Assembly: GCF_002099425.1 (NCBI RefSeq)
Contig: NW_018344228.1
Coordinates: 3,005,001 to 3,069,000, forward strand
DNA length: 64,000 nucleotides
Reading direction: 5' to 3'
Source: Phascolarctos cinereus
Lineage: Eukaryota > Chordata > Mammalia > Diprotodontia > Phascolarctidae
Numbering within the stretch: the first letter of the stretch is position 1; each line of letters starts with the position of its first letter. The position numbers were made by a program, and so were the translations under genes. Shown here piece after piece: positions 1 to 10,913 of the stretch. The notes below the pieces were generated by a model. The model ran no database searches and was not told the DNA's origin. It worked only from the letters and a program-made list of their open reading frames with translations.

Positions 1-767
1 CTATGCTAAAGAAGTAAATAGGAAATCCAGTGCACAAATCCAAGTCCTTTGACACCAAATCAAATGCTTTTCCATTGTAACATGCTGCTTGTACCAAAAA
101 GTTATTCCAAATTGTCTATAAGTTTGTCTGTGGACAATCTTTACAGTGTGAGAGGATTATCTAAAAAAAATTCAAGTAAATCTCAAAGAAGTTGGTAAAT
201 TAGGCATGTGAATTATAAATTAGTCATTTAGACCTGAATAACAGGATATCAAACAAGACTGTTGTTATTGGGAATCATCTGGAAAATTGTAAACACCTAA
301 TCTGAGAGGTACCAAAGCTATGTTCATTAAAAGACAAAGTAGCAAGGTCACAACCAGAAGCCTACAAGCTATCCTAAGCTCACTTCCATTCATTTCTCCC
401 AGTCTCTCATCAGTTATAGTGCCTGAAGGAAAATTTTTCATTGAAGTGAAATCTGAAATTTTAATTTTTCTTTACAAATTAATGAGCTACTTTTTCTTAT
501 AAAATAATTTTCTAGCTAGGTTTATTTTTCCCCCATATTGAAGGAAAAGTAAAAATCTGTAGAGGGGAGGATGGGGAGCAGTCAATCATGAGAAACTTTC
601 TGAATATTTTGCAAATAAATGTGATTTCGATGCAAACTTGCATTTATTTAAATAAATAAGAATTGATGATATCATTTAAATATCTGGAATTCCTCAGAAT
701 TGGGATTTTAGCACTTTCTGATCTCTGGCAAACCTTTTCATATTCACTTAAGTTCCTTATTGGAGAG

Positions 768-850
768 GTGTCTATAATGATAGAGCACTCTACCCCCAGT
801 GCCACCTAGCTGTCCCTGCTTTTTTTGTTGTTGTGGTTGTTCAGTCATGT
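768..850 (-). repeat. Two SINE end scraps, minus strand
   Basis: Positions 768-816 read as the reverse complement of the marsupial SINE head (gtgccacctagctgtccc is the complement of the GGGACAGCTAGGTGGCAC start). Positions 822-850 read like the reverse complement of the RTE-type SINE tail (ttgttcagtcatg against catgactgaacaa). The order, head before tail on the minus strand, means these are two different copies rather than one. Assignment is by motif only. Confidence 0.45.
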
Positions 851-1767
851 TTGAAAATAAGATGGAATTTAATGGGGACAAATTTAAAAGCTTCAAAATC
901 TTAATTGCCTAAAAATAGTATAGGGAATGTGTCTTGACAGTAATTCATGTAAAAAAGTAGAGTTTTTCATTAATAATAAACTCAGTATTATGCCAAAACT
1001 GTGGTAAAACTATTTAAAATTAAAAAATCCTAAGCTAGCATTAAGAAACATGCTATGGCTGACTTATCTCATCCAAGTCCTTAAAAAATCATCACTATCA
1101 GTCTTCTTCACTCTTTTAATCAGACATCTATGAGTATACTTGCCTAATCATGCCAGCATTCACACATCTTTCTAACATTTCTCCATTTTTTTCCTGTGGA
1201 GAAATGTTTAGAAATTTTGACAAAACTTTGTTGAAATTACGATATACTGTGACTGTGGAAGCCCCATGGTCTAACAATCTGGTAACCTGGTTTAAAAAAA
1301 AAATAGTTTACTATAGAATGGCCCAGTCTTGGTGAACCTATGTTGGCTTCTCATCACCTAAATCTTCTCTAACTTCACACAAAACGCTTGTTTTAAGACT
1401 TCAGAAATGTGCTGCGAAATGCAGACAAGCATAAAAGCATAAAGTTTTCAATACATAAATTTCTCTTGACAAAACAAACAAAAACAAAACAAAATGGGAC
1501 ATAACCTATTTTCTGGCTTTTACTTACTATCTTCATAATTTCTCAAATGTTCTTGAAATTGGCTCTCTGACCATAACTGTAAGTTCCTTCAGTTTCCTAG
1601 ACTATCATTTCCCTTGACCTTTTAACATAGATAATAACAGTCCATAAAGAATTTAAATTATGCATTATGAGCCTATAAAATCTATCCCCTTTCAGGACCT
1701 TTGTGATCAATTCTATAGTCTAGCAGCATGTTTTATAATCCATCATATTTCAAAACTCCACCTATAT

Positions 1768-1851
1768 CTTTCTTTCTCTCTCTCAGAGAGAGAGAGAAGT
1801 AGAGCAAAAGAGAGGAAGAGGGAGAGGAGGAGGGAGGAGGGAGAAGAGAAA
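1768..1851. repeat. (TC)n/(GA)n mirror tract
   Basis: A TC-dinucleotide run switches at about 1784 to a GA-dinucleotide run and then to a longer GA/GGA purine run. The TC-GA junction is self-complementary and could fold back, and the purine run is strand-asymmetric. Confidence 0.8.
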
Positions 1852-2129
1852 TATGTGTGTATGTGCATATTTTATTTTCTGATACAAAAGTATATATACT
1901 TATTCATTTCTTCATCCATGAGTTTCATAGTGTAAGATTTATAAATTAAAAAAAAAACATGTAATGTGTGGGGGACTTTAATTAGGTTTCTACAAGTACT
2001 TTTTTTAATGTTTTGAGGTTCAAGAAAGATAAATGAACAGATCCATCTATAATTACTTGACTTCCCTATCCACTCCAGAATAGGTCGAAGAAGTTAAGAA
2101 TTTAAGAAAAGAATGGGCCTAAGTAATGG

Positions 2130-2669
2130 ATACACATTTTCTTTTTTATTTTCTTTTTTCCCACAATTTTTAATTTTAGGGTTTTTTTAAAATTAATTTT
2201 GAGTTCCAAATTCTCTTTCTCCATCCTTATCCTCCTGCCTCCCTGAGATGGTAAGCAATTTGATGTAGGTTATACATGTATAATCATGTAAAACATATTT
2301 CCTTATTAGTCATGTTATAACAGACTAAATGAATGAATGAATCAAGTGAGAAATAGTATGCTTCAATATACGTTAGGACTCAGTTGTTTCTCTGCAGGTG
2401 AGTAGGATTTTTTGTCATAAATTCTTTAGAATTGGCTTGATCATTGTATTGCTAAGAATAGAGAAGTCATTCACATTTAATCCTCATATAATATTGCTGT
2501 TACAGTGTACAATATTCTAATTCTGCTCACTTCACTCTGCATCACTTTATGTAAGTCTTCCCAGCTCATCATTTCTTATAGCACAATAGTATTCCATTAT
2601 AATCATAGACCACAACTTGTTCAGCCATTCCCCAATTGATGGACATCCCCTCAATTTCTACTTCTTAAC

Positions 2670-2728
<59 letters not shown>

Positions 2729-2834
2729 TAGCTTCTGTAATTATTTTTGTACAAATAGGTTCCCCCCTTTTTAATCTCTTTGGAATACAAACTTAGTAGT
2801 CATATTGCTGTATCAAAGAGTATATGCAGTTTTG
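2130..2834 (-). mobile_element. L1-B, 3' segment (3' UTR and ORF2 end)
   Basis: This is the minus-strand 3' end of a LINE-1. It opens with a T-rich tail and 3' UTR, then the ORF2 C-terminal coding region in reverse. The stretch at about 2545-2660 matches, in order, the same region of L1-F at 43185-43330 and the complement of L1-A' at 9830-9960. The copy stops abruptly at 2834 inside ORF2 and resumes at 10914. The same 20-bp sequence, with three differences, lies at 2815-2834 and 10914-10933, so the 8.08 kb in between is an insertion. Confidence 0.85.
2673..2726. repeat. (CA)n microsatellite inside L1-B
   Basis: About 27 CA units. The run lies where other L1 copies here read gccaccacaaaaagagc (43340s, minus sense), so the array seems to have grown from a short CCACCACA seed in ORF2. 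Confidence 0.9.
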
Positions 2835-3062
2835 TTTCTCAGCCCACAGACTACAGACACAACTTGAAAAGTCAGTGGGAGGGGTCTGTTGGAACTGAGT
2901 AAGAGAGTAGCATGGTCCAATGGAGGGCTGCAGGGCATTCCAATATAGCCACTGCACCAGCAAACCAGCAACAGGCCCGCGGAGTGACTGAAGCCGCAGC
3001 AATGGCAGCAGCTGCTCCTGAAGCTCTTAGCCCACAGACTGAATGTTTGAAAGTCACCTATT
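2835..3062 (+). mobile_element. Extra L1 5' UTR unit at the head of element A
   Basis: GC-rich 5' UTR sequence resembling the part of the HAL1 5' UTR at 34430-34625 (shared landmarks: the gtcagtggg stretch, agcaaaccagcaacaggc, gcagctgctcctgaagctct). It lies upstream of a second, canonical L1 start (gccaagatggtggag at 3072) yet inside the TSD of element A. It is either a second promoter-type unit of A or a captured upstream 5' UTR. Confidence 0.6.
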
Positions 3063-3549
3063 TTGACTTCTGGAAGCCAAGATGGTGGAGTAGGCAGTGA
3101 GTTGCTCTCACTCTCCCTTATTGATCTTGAAAAACCCAGAGAATATTGCCCCAGGAAAAATCCTGAAATAATAGAGTCAGCAGAAAGACTAGATACAGCA
3201 GTCTTTTAGCTTGTGAGGCTAGGGGTATTAACTTGAAAGATCCCTCTTCCTATGGTTAAAGGGGATCAGTACAGGAAGGGATGCATCCCTGCAATCCAGT
3301 GGCAAACCCCACCTGAGTAAATCAGTAATCAGGCCCCTAGACCCCAGCATAAGAAGCCTGGAACAGTGCCCCTTGTGCCCCAGAAGCAGAGGTTAACTTT
3401 AAAAGCCAGAAAAAAAGGCAAACAACATAAGAAGCAACATAGAAAAACAATTACCATAGAAAAGTATCTTGGTGACAGGGAAGATAAAAACACAAATTCA
3501 GGGGAGGATGACATTGTCAATATACTCACATCTAAAACCTCAGCGGGGA
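3063..3549 (+). mobile_element. Element A: L1 5' end and start of ORF1
   Basis: Begins ttctggaagccaagatgg, the typical L1 5' terminus, and runs through a short 5' UTR into the first ORF1 codons, which align with 4200-4380 of the next copy. The ORF1 start codon position reads ATA rather than ATG (3427). The copy is interrupted at 3549 and resumes at 6418. The 16-bp TSD is aaaacctcagcgggga at 3534-3549 and aaaacctcagagggga at 6418-6433, 15 of 16 identical. Confidence 0.75.
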
Positions 3550-4257
3550 TTAACCCCTGAAACCCCAGAAAATATCACCCGAGGAAAAACCCTGGAAAAG
3601 CTGAACCAGAAGAAAGATGGGGTACAGCAGTCCAGTAGCCCAGGTTGCTTGAGGGATTAACTGGAAAGGCCCCTCTTACCCTGGGGGAAGGGGAGAAGTA
3701 CAAAATGGGAGGCATCCTGGCAAGCTAGTGGAAAGCTCCACCTCAGCATACCAGGAGGAGATACTGAAACCCAGGTGGTGGAGCAGGCAAACACCAACAC
3801 CTGGACCCTGAGTCCCGCAGTGAGGGTGGGGGAACCCGCATAAACCAGCTCAGAAAACCACCAGATGCCTTGGCATTCTACAGCAACCAACTCTCCCAGT
3901 GCCTTCGCAAAACTAAGGGAAGCAGTGCTCCAAGGGGCCCCAGGTGGATAAGCACCCTAAAACATCCATCTGAAAAGATCTGAAGAAAGCAAAAGGAAGG
4001 AAAGGCCTGGGTGAGCAGGAAATCTCCAGGAGCCACACTACCTAATCTTACCCCTGGAGTTCACTATTGTTGTTTCCAGCCCAAAACCAGGTAAGCTGCC
4101 AGAATCCTACAGTCTCCAACTGGCAACATTTGAGGCCCCAGCACACAAAGCCATCGACCAGGCCCTAAGATCCCAACACAAGAAGCTTGGGTCAGTGCCC
4201 TCTGCTCCCCAGCAGGAGAGTCCAATCTCTTTAAAGGCCAGGAAATAAGCAAAGAAC

Positions 4258-5331
4258 ATGAGCAAAAAGAAACTTACAATAGATTCTTATTATGGGAAGA
4301 GTGAAGATCAAGGCAGAAATTCTGAAGAGGACAATATTGTCAACAAATCCATATCTGGAATCTCAAAAGGGAATATGAACTGATCTGAAGTCCAAAAGGC
4401 CTTCTTAGAAGAGCTTAAGAAGGATTTTAAAAGTCAAATGAGAGAGGTAGAAGGAAAATTGGGAAAAGAAATGAGAGGTATGCAGGAGAGAGTCAATAGC
4501 TTGGAAAAGGAAGGACAAAAATTAACTGTAGAAAACAAGTCCTTAAAAAATACAGTTGGACAACTGGAAAAAAAGTACACTGAAGAATACAAGTCTCTAA
4601 AAAATATAATTGGCCAACTGGAAAAAAAAAAGTACACTGAAGAAAACAAGTCCCTAAAAAATATGATTGGCCAAATGGGGAAAGAGGTACAAAATCTAAT
4701 AGAAGAAAACAATTTGTTAAAAATTAGAATTGAGGAAATGGAAGCTAATGACTCTGTGAGAGCAAGAATCAGTCAACCAAAAATAAAAGAATAAAAATAT
4801 AGATGAAAGTGTAAAATATCTCATTGGTAAAACAACTAACCTGGAAAATCAATCCAGGAGAGACAATTTAAAAATTATTGGTCTACCCAAAAATCATGAT
4901 GAAAAAAAGAGCCTGGATAGTATCTTTCAGGAAATCATAAAGGAAAGCTGCCCTGAGCACCTACTGAAAGAGATCTCAAATTAAAAACCCCAAGGAATAA
5001 AGTAGTCAAATTCCAAAATTACCAGGTCAAAGAGAAAATACTACAAGCAGCCAGAAAGGAACAATTTCAATATTGTGGAACCACAGTCAGGATTACACAG
5101 GACCTTGCAGCTTCTACATTAAAAGACCATAGGGCATGGAATATGATATTCCTTAAGGCAAAGGAACTCAGATTACAACCAAGGATCAACTACCCAATGA
5201 AAATGAGCATGATCTTTCTGGGGAGGAGATGGATATTCAGTTAAATAGGGGACTTCCATACCTTCCTGATAAAAAGACCAGAGCTCAACAGAAAATGTGA
5301 TCTTCAAATACAAGATTCAAGAGAGGCATAG
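4258..5331 (+). pseudogene. L1 ORF1p remnant with expanded coiled coil
   Basis: ORF1p is the trimeric RNA-binding chaperone of L1. The ATG at 4258 begins MSKKLTIDSYYGKSEDQ, matching the MSKQGKKSQTMLSYFGEKEDQ-type start of the copy at 24395. A TGA at 4381 replaces the Trp of the NWSQ motif. The frame then runs 4384-4791 as a long Lys/Glu/Leu-rich coiled coil. A frame break follows at about 4792, and the RRM and C-terminal domain can be traced in pieces (lenqsrrdnlkiiglp; dlaastlkd) to the QDSREA-stop end at 5329-5331. Not functional. Confidence 0.8.
4528..4680 (+). repeat. Tandem coding repeat in the ORF1 coiled coil
   Basis: Three in-frame units of 60-66 bases, each encoding a variant of ENKSLKN-(T/I/M)(V/I)GQ(L/M)(E/G)K, lie in a row. 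Unit length is about three heptads, so trimeric coiled-coil phase would be kept or nearly kept. The unit-to-unit similarity is visible directly in the DNA. Confidence 0.75.
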
Positions 5332-5930
5332 AAAAGTAAATGGGACAGAAAGTAACAACATGTTATTAATAAGGACAAACTGTTTACAACTCTACAAGGG
5401 AAGATGACACTTATAACTCTTGAGAACTGTATTTTTATACACCATGTAAAAGGGGTATACATAAAGGCAGTGGGTATAAATTGACTTTGATGTAATGATG
5501 AAAAAATCTAATCAAGTTGGTTAAATGGATCCAAGTAAGTGAATTAATCTGATGTAACAAAATGTACTGAGAGAAAAGGAAAGTAGGAGTCAGAAAAGGG
5601 TAAATTACATTACAGGAAAAGGCAAAAAAACCTATTACAGAGGGAAAAAGGGAGGGAGATGAGCATTGTTTAACCTTACTCTTATCAGATTTGACTTAAG
5701 AAGGGAATAACATAATCAGTTATGTATAGAAATCTAACATGCCCTATAGGTAGTAGGAGGGAAAAGAAGAAAGAAAAGGGAGGGCACTAATAGAAGGGAG
5801 GTGGGACTGAGGGAGGCAGTGGTCAAAAGCAAAACATTAGTGAGGAGGGAAAAGGAGAAAGAAAAGCATAAATGTGGGAAGGCAAAAGGATGAAGAGAAA
5901 GACAGGGATACTTATCATAACTGTGAATGA
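5332..5930 (+). other. Purine-rich ORF1-ORF2 spacer of L1
   Basis: A/G-dominated stretch (gaagaaagaaaagggaggg and similar) between ORF1 and the ORF2 remnant. The same layout recurs at 10494-10910, 25414-26000, 36045-36615 and, in reverse, at 11830-12250, 38710-39265, 46834-47450 and about 54960-55540. It has no long open frame on the plus strand. Confidence 0.7.
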
Positions 5931-6417
5931 GATATATGAATGTAATGGAATACTATTCTGCTATAAGAAAGGATGAACAGGCAGACTTCAGATAAACCTG
6001 GAAAGACTTGTATGGTTTGATGCTGAGTGAAGTAAGAAGAACCAGGAAAACGTTATACACAGTAACCCCTCTCAGCAATACAAGGATCTAAGACATCTGC
6101 AAAAGCCTCATGATAGAAAGTGCTATCCACATCCAAAAAAAGAACTATGGAGTTTGAATGCAGATGAAAGCATACTATTTGCTATTTTTGTCTTTTTTGT
6201 TTTGTTTCCTCTTTCTAGTGATTCCTACTACTAATTCTAATTCTTACTTACAACCTCACTAATATGAAAATATGTTCAATAAGAATGTATATGTATAGCC
6301 TATATTACATTGCATGCCGTCTTGGGGAGGCAGATAAGGAGGGAAGGTGAGAAAATTTTAAAACTCAAAAGCTTATGGAAGTGATTGTTGATAAATCAAA
6401 ATAAATTTAAAAAAAAG

Positions 6418-6914
6418 AAAACCTCAGAGGGGAATATGAACTGGTCTCAACCCCAAAAAGCCTTCTTGGAAGAGCTAAAGGAGGATTTTAAAAGTCTAAT
6501 AAAGGAAGTAGAAGAAAAATTGAACTTTCACAATCGTGGAACTATGGTCAGGACTATGCAGGACCTTGCAGCTTCTACATTAAAAGATTGGAGGGCTTGG
6601 AATATAATATTTCATAAGGCAAAGGAATTTGGATTACAACCAAAGTTCAACTACCCAGCAAAATTGAGCATAATCTTTCAGGGAAGAAGATGAACATTCA
6701 GTGAAATGAAATAGGGGACTCCCAGACTTTCCTGATGAAAAGACCAGAGTTCAGTGAAAAATTTAATCTTCAAATACAAGACTCAAGAGAGGCATAAAAA
6801 GGTAAACAGGAAAGGGAAAAAAAAACATGTTATTCAATAAGGGTAAACTGTTTACATACCTACATCCTACATGGGAAGATGATACTTATAACTCTTGAGA
6901 ACTATATCTTTATT
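6418..6914 (+). pseudogene. Element A: ORF1 remnant with internal deletion
   Basis: Resumes element A after the nested copy. The frame at 6418-6690 reads ...GNMNWSQPQKAFLEELKEDFKSLIKEVEEKLN, then jumps to FHNRGTMVRTMQDLAASTLKDW, so the coiled coil and RRM are deleted. It ends FQGRR-stop at about 6693. The rest to 6914 is the start of the spacer. The copy is cut again at 6914 by L1-A', with TSD gaactatatctttatt at 6899-6914. Confidence 0.75.
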
Positions 6915-7757
6915 GGGGGGCTGAGCCTAGATGGCAGAGTGAAAGCTGTGACTTGCTTGAGCTCTCCCCAAAACCCCTCCAAATACTCATCAAAAATGGC
7001 TCTAAACAACTTCTAAAGCAGCAGAACCCACAAAAAGACAGAGTGAAACAAATTTCCAGCACAAGAAAACCTGGATGATTGATCAGAAAGTGTATGGTGC
7101 CGGGCTGGGAGCGCAGCGTAGCGTGGGTGTGCAGGCCGCAGCAAACCTGGAGCAGGCATCAGAGGACTGAATCACTGGCCACTGTGGTGGTTTCCAGACT
7201 CCTCAATCCATGAATGCCAAAGACAACTTAGAAGGTCAGTGGGAAAAGTCTTTTTGTAATGCTGAGAAAGGAACGCAAGGTGTCAGCTCCATTCCCCCAG
7301 AGCACAGCCCTTTGGGGGCAGGTGCCTTCTGAGCTTCTGGCCCATAGACTGAGGGGGAATCCACTGGCTGATCAGAGGGGGATTTCACGGATCTCTTTGC
7401 CAGTGCTGAGGCAGGAATCTCTTGCTTTGCCTGTGTTTGGATTTGGGTCACAGTTCTGGGCTGTGGTCCTGGGGTGAGAAGGAGCGCTGGCATGGTGGAG
7501 CTTGCAGTGGCTATGGAGAGGAAACCCTCCTCACAGTTACAGGACAGAAAGGAGTACTTCTGGTCACAGGCCAAGAAAGGAATAAACACCTCACCTCACA
7601 TCATACCACGTTGGAAGAAATGAAAATTTATAAGTCCCTACAAGTATCTCTGAAAACTGCTGCACAAACCCCTGAAGCTTGGGACAGTACATTCTCCACA
7701 TTGGAAGCAGACTCTAACCTTAACAAAGAGTTTAAAACCAAGTAATTGGCTGGGAAC

Positions 7758-8262
7758 ATGAGCAAGCAGTGCAAAAAGAGTCAGACTGTATTATCTTACT
7801 TTGGTGAAAAAGAAGATCAAAATATACAACCAGAACAAGACAACAAAGTCAAAGCTCCTACATTCAAAGCCTCCAAGGAAAATATGAATCAGTACCAGGC
7901 CTTGGAAGAGCTCAAAAGGGATTTTGAAAAGCAAGTAAGGGAAGTAGAGGAAAAATTGGGAAGAGAAATGAGAGTGATGGAAGAAAATCATGAAAGCAAG
8001 TCAACGCTTGCTAAAGAGACCCAAGAAAATACTGAAGAAAATAACACCTTAAAAAATAGCCTAACCCAAATGGCAAAAGAGTTCCAAAAAGCCAATAACA
8101 AGAAAAATGCCCTAAAAAGAAAAACTGGCCAAATGAGAAAGGAAGTCCAAAAGATTACTGAAGAAAATACTTTCTTAAAAATTAGAATAGAGCAATTGGA
8201 AGCTAGTGACTTTATGAGAAATCAATACACTGTAAAACAAATCTAAAAGAATGAAAAATTGG
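7758..8262 (+). pseudogene. L1-A' ORF1 N-terminal half
   Basis: ATG at 7758 (an in-frame TTG at 7746 is not the likely start). Begins MSKQCKKSQTVLSYFGEKED and continues through a Lys/Glu-rich coiled coil to KIRIEQLEASDFMRNQ and a stop at 8244. A few more homologous codons run to the junction at about 8262. There the ORF1 A-run is fused to an A-run of ORF2 (gaaaaaaaa...gctatcactc). RRM and C-terminal domains are absent. Confidence 0.8.
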
Positions 8263-10011
8263 AAAAAAAAACAAAGCTATCACTCTTTGCAGATAACATG
8301 ATGATATACTTAGAGAATCCTAGAGAATTGAGTAAAAACTACTTGAAATAATAAACAACATTAGCAAAGTTGCAGGCTATAAAATAAACCCACAGGAATC
8401 ATCAGCATTTCTATAAATTACCAACAAACCCCAACAGCAAGAGATAGAAAGAGAAATCCCATTTAAACTCACTGTAGACATTATAAAATATTTAGGAGTC
8501 TACCTCCCAAAACAAACCCAGGAACTCTATGAACACAATTACAAAACGCTTTTCACACAAATAAAATCAGATCTAAATAATTTCAAAAACATCAGTTGCT
8601 CATGGGTGGGCTGAGCTAATATAATAAAAATGACAATCCTACCTAAGCTAATTTAATTATTCAGTGCTGTACCAAACTACCAAAAAATTATTTTATACAG
8701 TTAGAAAAAATAAAAACAAGATTCATTTGGAAAAACAAAAGGTCCAGAATATCAAAGGAACTAATGAAAAGAAATGCAGGGGAAGGATGCTAAGCAATTC
8801 CAGATATGAAATTGTATTATAAAGCAGCAATCATCAAAACTGCTTGGTACTGGCTAAGAAATAGGGAGGTGGATCAGTGGAATAGGTTAAATATGCAAGA
8901 CACAGTAGTCAATGACTATAGTAATCTATTATTTGATAAACCCAAAGACCCCAGCTTCTGGGATAAGAACCCACTCTTTGAAAAAAACTGCTGGGAAAAC
9001 TGGAAAAGAGTATGGCAGAAACTAGGCATAGACCCAAATCTCACACCATATACCAAAATAAAGTCAAAATGGGTTCATGACTTAGATATAAAGGCTGATA
9101 CCATAAGTAAACTGGGAGAACAAGGAATAGTTTACCTATCAGATCTATGGAGAACAGAAGAATTCATGACCAAACAGGAGATAGAGAACATTATGAAAAG
9201 CAAAATGGAATTTTGATTACATTAAATTGAAAAGTTTTTGCACAAACAAAGCCAATGCAACTAAGATTAGAAGGAAGGTAGAAAATTGGGAAAGAATTTT
9301 TACAACCAGTCTCTCTGATAAAGGCCTCATTTCTAAAATATATAGAGAATTAAGACAAATTTATAAGAACACAAGCCATTCCCAATTGATAAATGGTCAA
9401 AGGATATGAACAGACAGTTCTCAGATGAAGAAATTAAAGCCATCTATAGTCATATGAAAAAATGCTCTAAATCATTATTGATTAGAGAAATGCAAATCAA
9501 AACAACTCTGAGGTACCACATCACACCTATCAGATTGGCCAACATGACAAAACAGGAAAATGATAAATGTTGGAGAAGATGTGGGAAAATTGGAACACTA
9601 ATACATTGTTGGTGGAGTTGTGAAATGATCCAACCATTTTGGAGAACAATTTGGAACTATGCGCAAAGGGCTACAAAAATTTGCATACCTTATGATCCAG
9701 CAATAGCACTTCTAGGGCTATATCCCAAAGAGATCAAACAAATGGGAAAAGGACCCACATGTACAAAAATATTCATAGCAGCTCTTTTTGTGGTGGCAAA
9801 GAATTGGAAATTGAGAGGATGTCCATCAATTGGGGAGTGGCTGAGCAAGTTGTGGTATATGAACGTAATGGAATACTATTGTGCTATAAGAAATGATGAA
9901 CAGGCTGACTTCAGAAAAACCTGGAAAGACTTATATGGTCTGATGCTGAGTGAAGTGAGCAGAACCAAGAGGACTTTGTACACAATAACAGCCACATTAT
10001 GCAATGACTAA
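8263..10011 (+). pseudogene. L1-A' ORF2 C-terminal half
   Basis: ORF2p supplies endonuclease and reverse transcriptase. This copy begins just before the RT catalytic box, which reads aacatgatgatatac where a GAT-GAT (DD) would be expected, so the second Asp looks lost. Long open stretches remain at 8806-9216 (ending ...[15 protein letters not shown]), 9227-9409 and 9406-10008. The last includes the C-terminal Cys/Trp-rich region (W-R-R-C-G-K, TLIHCWWSCEMIQPFW). Stops and frame shifts separate the pieces. The end KRTLYTITATLCND is close to the usual L1 ORF2 terminus of the family. Confidence 0.85.
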
Positions 10012-10375
10012 TATTGTTAAACTGAACCCTTTTTAGGATTACAAGGATCTAAGACATCTCCAGAGGCCTCAGGATGGAAAATGCTGTCCACATCCAAAGA
10101 AAGAACTATGGAAGTCGAATTGCTATCACTTATTTTTACCTTCTGTTGAGTTTTGTTTCATCTTTCTGATGATTCCTCCCATTGGTTTTAGTTTTTACTT
10201 ACAACTTCACTAATGTGAAAATATGTTTAATAGGAATGTAAATGTAAAGCCTATATCAGATTGTGTGCTGTCTTGGGGAGGGTGGGGGGGGAGGAAGGGG
10301 GAGAAGAATTTTCAACTCAGAAGTATATGGAAGTGATTGTTGATAAATCAAAATAAATTAATAAAATTAGAAATA

Positions 10376-10477
10376 AAGAAATTATCAAGGAAAACTGCCC
10401 TGATATATTAGAACCAGAAGGCAAAATAGAAATTGATAGAATCCACCGATCTCCTCCTGAAAGAGATCCCCCAAGGA
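10376..10477 (+). mobile_element. ORF1 piece appended after the L1-A' 3' end
   Basis: Codes in frame for EIIKENCPDILEPEGKIEID and onward, the ORF1 region following the RRM, equivalent to about 24984-25083 of the HAL1 at 23570. It lies downstream of the 3' UTR and A-rich end of L1-A' but upstream of its second TSD copy. Confidence 0.65.
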
Positions 10478-10913
10478 GAACTGTGTCTTTATTATGACAT
10501 TTGCAAGGGATATACATAGATAGTGAGAGTGGGTTTAAGTTGACTTTGATATCTTGACAAAAAAACCTAAGGAAGTGGTGAAAAGCAACTGTAATGGAAG
10601 AAGAGGAAAGCGGGGAGCAGAAAAGGGTAAATTACATTACATGAAGAGGCACAAAGATATATTACAGTAGAGGGAAAGAAGGGAGGGAGATAATCATTAT
10701 TTGAACTTTATTCTCATAGTGTTTGGCCCAAGGAGGGAATAACATACTCAGTTAGGTATAGAAATTTAACTTGCCATATAGGCAGTAGGAAGGGAAAGTG
10801 GAAAGAAAAGAGAAGGGATTATAGAATAGAGGGAAAAAGTAGTAAAGGTAAAAGGAAAGAAAAGGGAGGGGGCTGATAGAAGGGAGGAAAGAGTGAGGGA
10901 GGTGGTAGCCAAA
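10478..10913 (+). mobile_element. Element A: remaining ORF1-ORF2 spacer
   Basis: Continues the spacer cut at 6914. Purine-rich from about 10580. It ends at ggtagccaaaa beside the second TSD copy (10914-10933), without ORF2 or a 3' UTR. The equivalent place in the 3550-6417 copy is an A-rich caaaagcaaaac, so element A may have been primed internally at that run. Confidence 0.65.

Larger units (their letters stand above)
1..2129. other. Repeat-poor AT-rich non-coding stretch
   Basis: No gene, exon pair or intact mobile element is recognisable. Open frames at 320-502, 1150-1335 and 1660-1935 are short, unrecognised and low-complexity in part. Two small SINE scraps (768-850) and a pyrimidine/purine tract (1768-1851) are listed separately. 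The remainder looks like ordinary unique intergenic DNA or repeats too old to recognise by eye. Confidence 0.5.
3550..6417 (+). mobile_element. Internally deleted L1 (HAL1-like) nested in element A
   Basis: Order: 5' UTR lacking roughly the first 60 bases (3550-4257), ORF1 remnant (4258-5331), purine-rich inter-ORF spacer (5332-5930), only the last ~45 codons of ORF2 (5935-6070), 3' UTR and an A-rich end with aataaatttaaaaaaaa near 6400-6416. The whole endonuclease and reverse transcriptase are missing, so it could only have moved with proteins supplied by another L1. It sits inside element A between matching 16-bp TSDs. A HAL1 in the strict sense lacks ORF2 entirely, so 'internally deleted L1' is the safer name. 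Confidence 0.8.
6915..10477 (+). mobile_element. L1-A', internally deleted L1 with odd 3' tail
   Basis: 5' end ggggggctgagcctagatggcag, 5' UTR to 7757, ORF1 to about 8262, then directly the RT motif region of ORF2 (tttgcagataacatgatg, an FADD/FADN-type box) through the ORF2 C-terminus to 10011, a 3' UTR to about 10372, and then a 100-base piece of ORF1 (10376-10477) after the 3' end. TSD gaactatatctttatt (6899-6914) and gaactgtgtctttatt (10478-10493) match 14 of 16. It sits in the ORF1-ORF2 spacer of element A. Confidence 0.85.
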
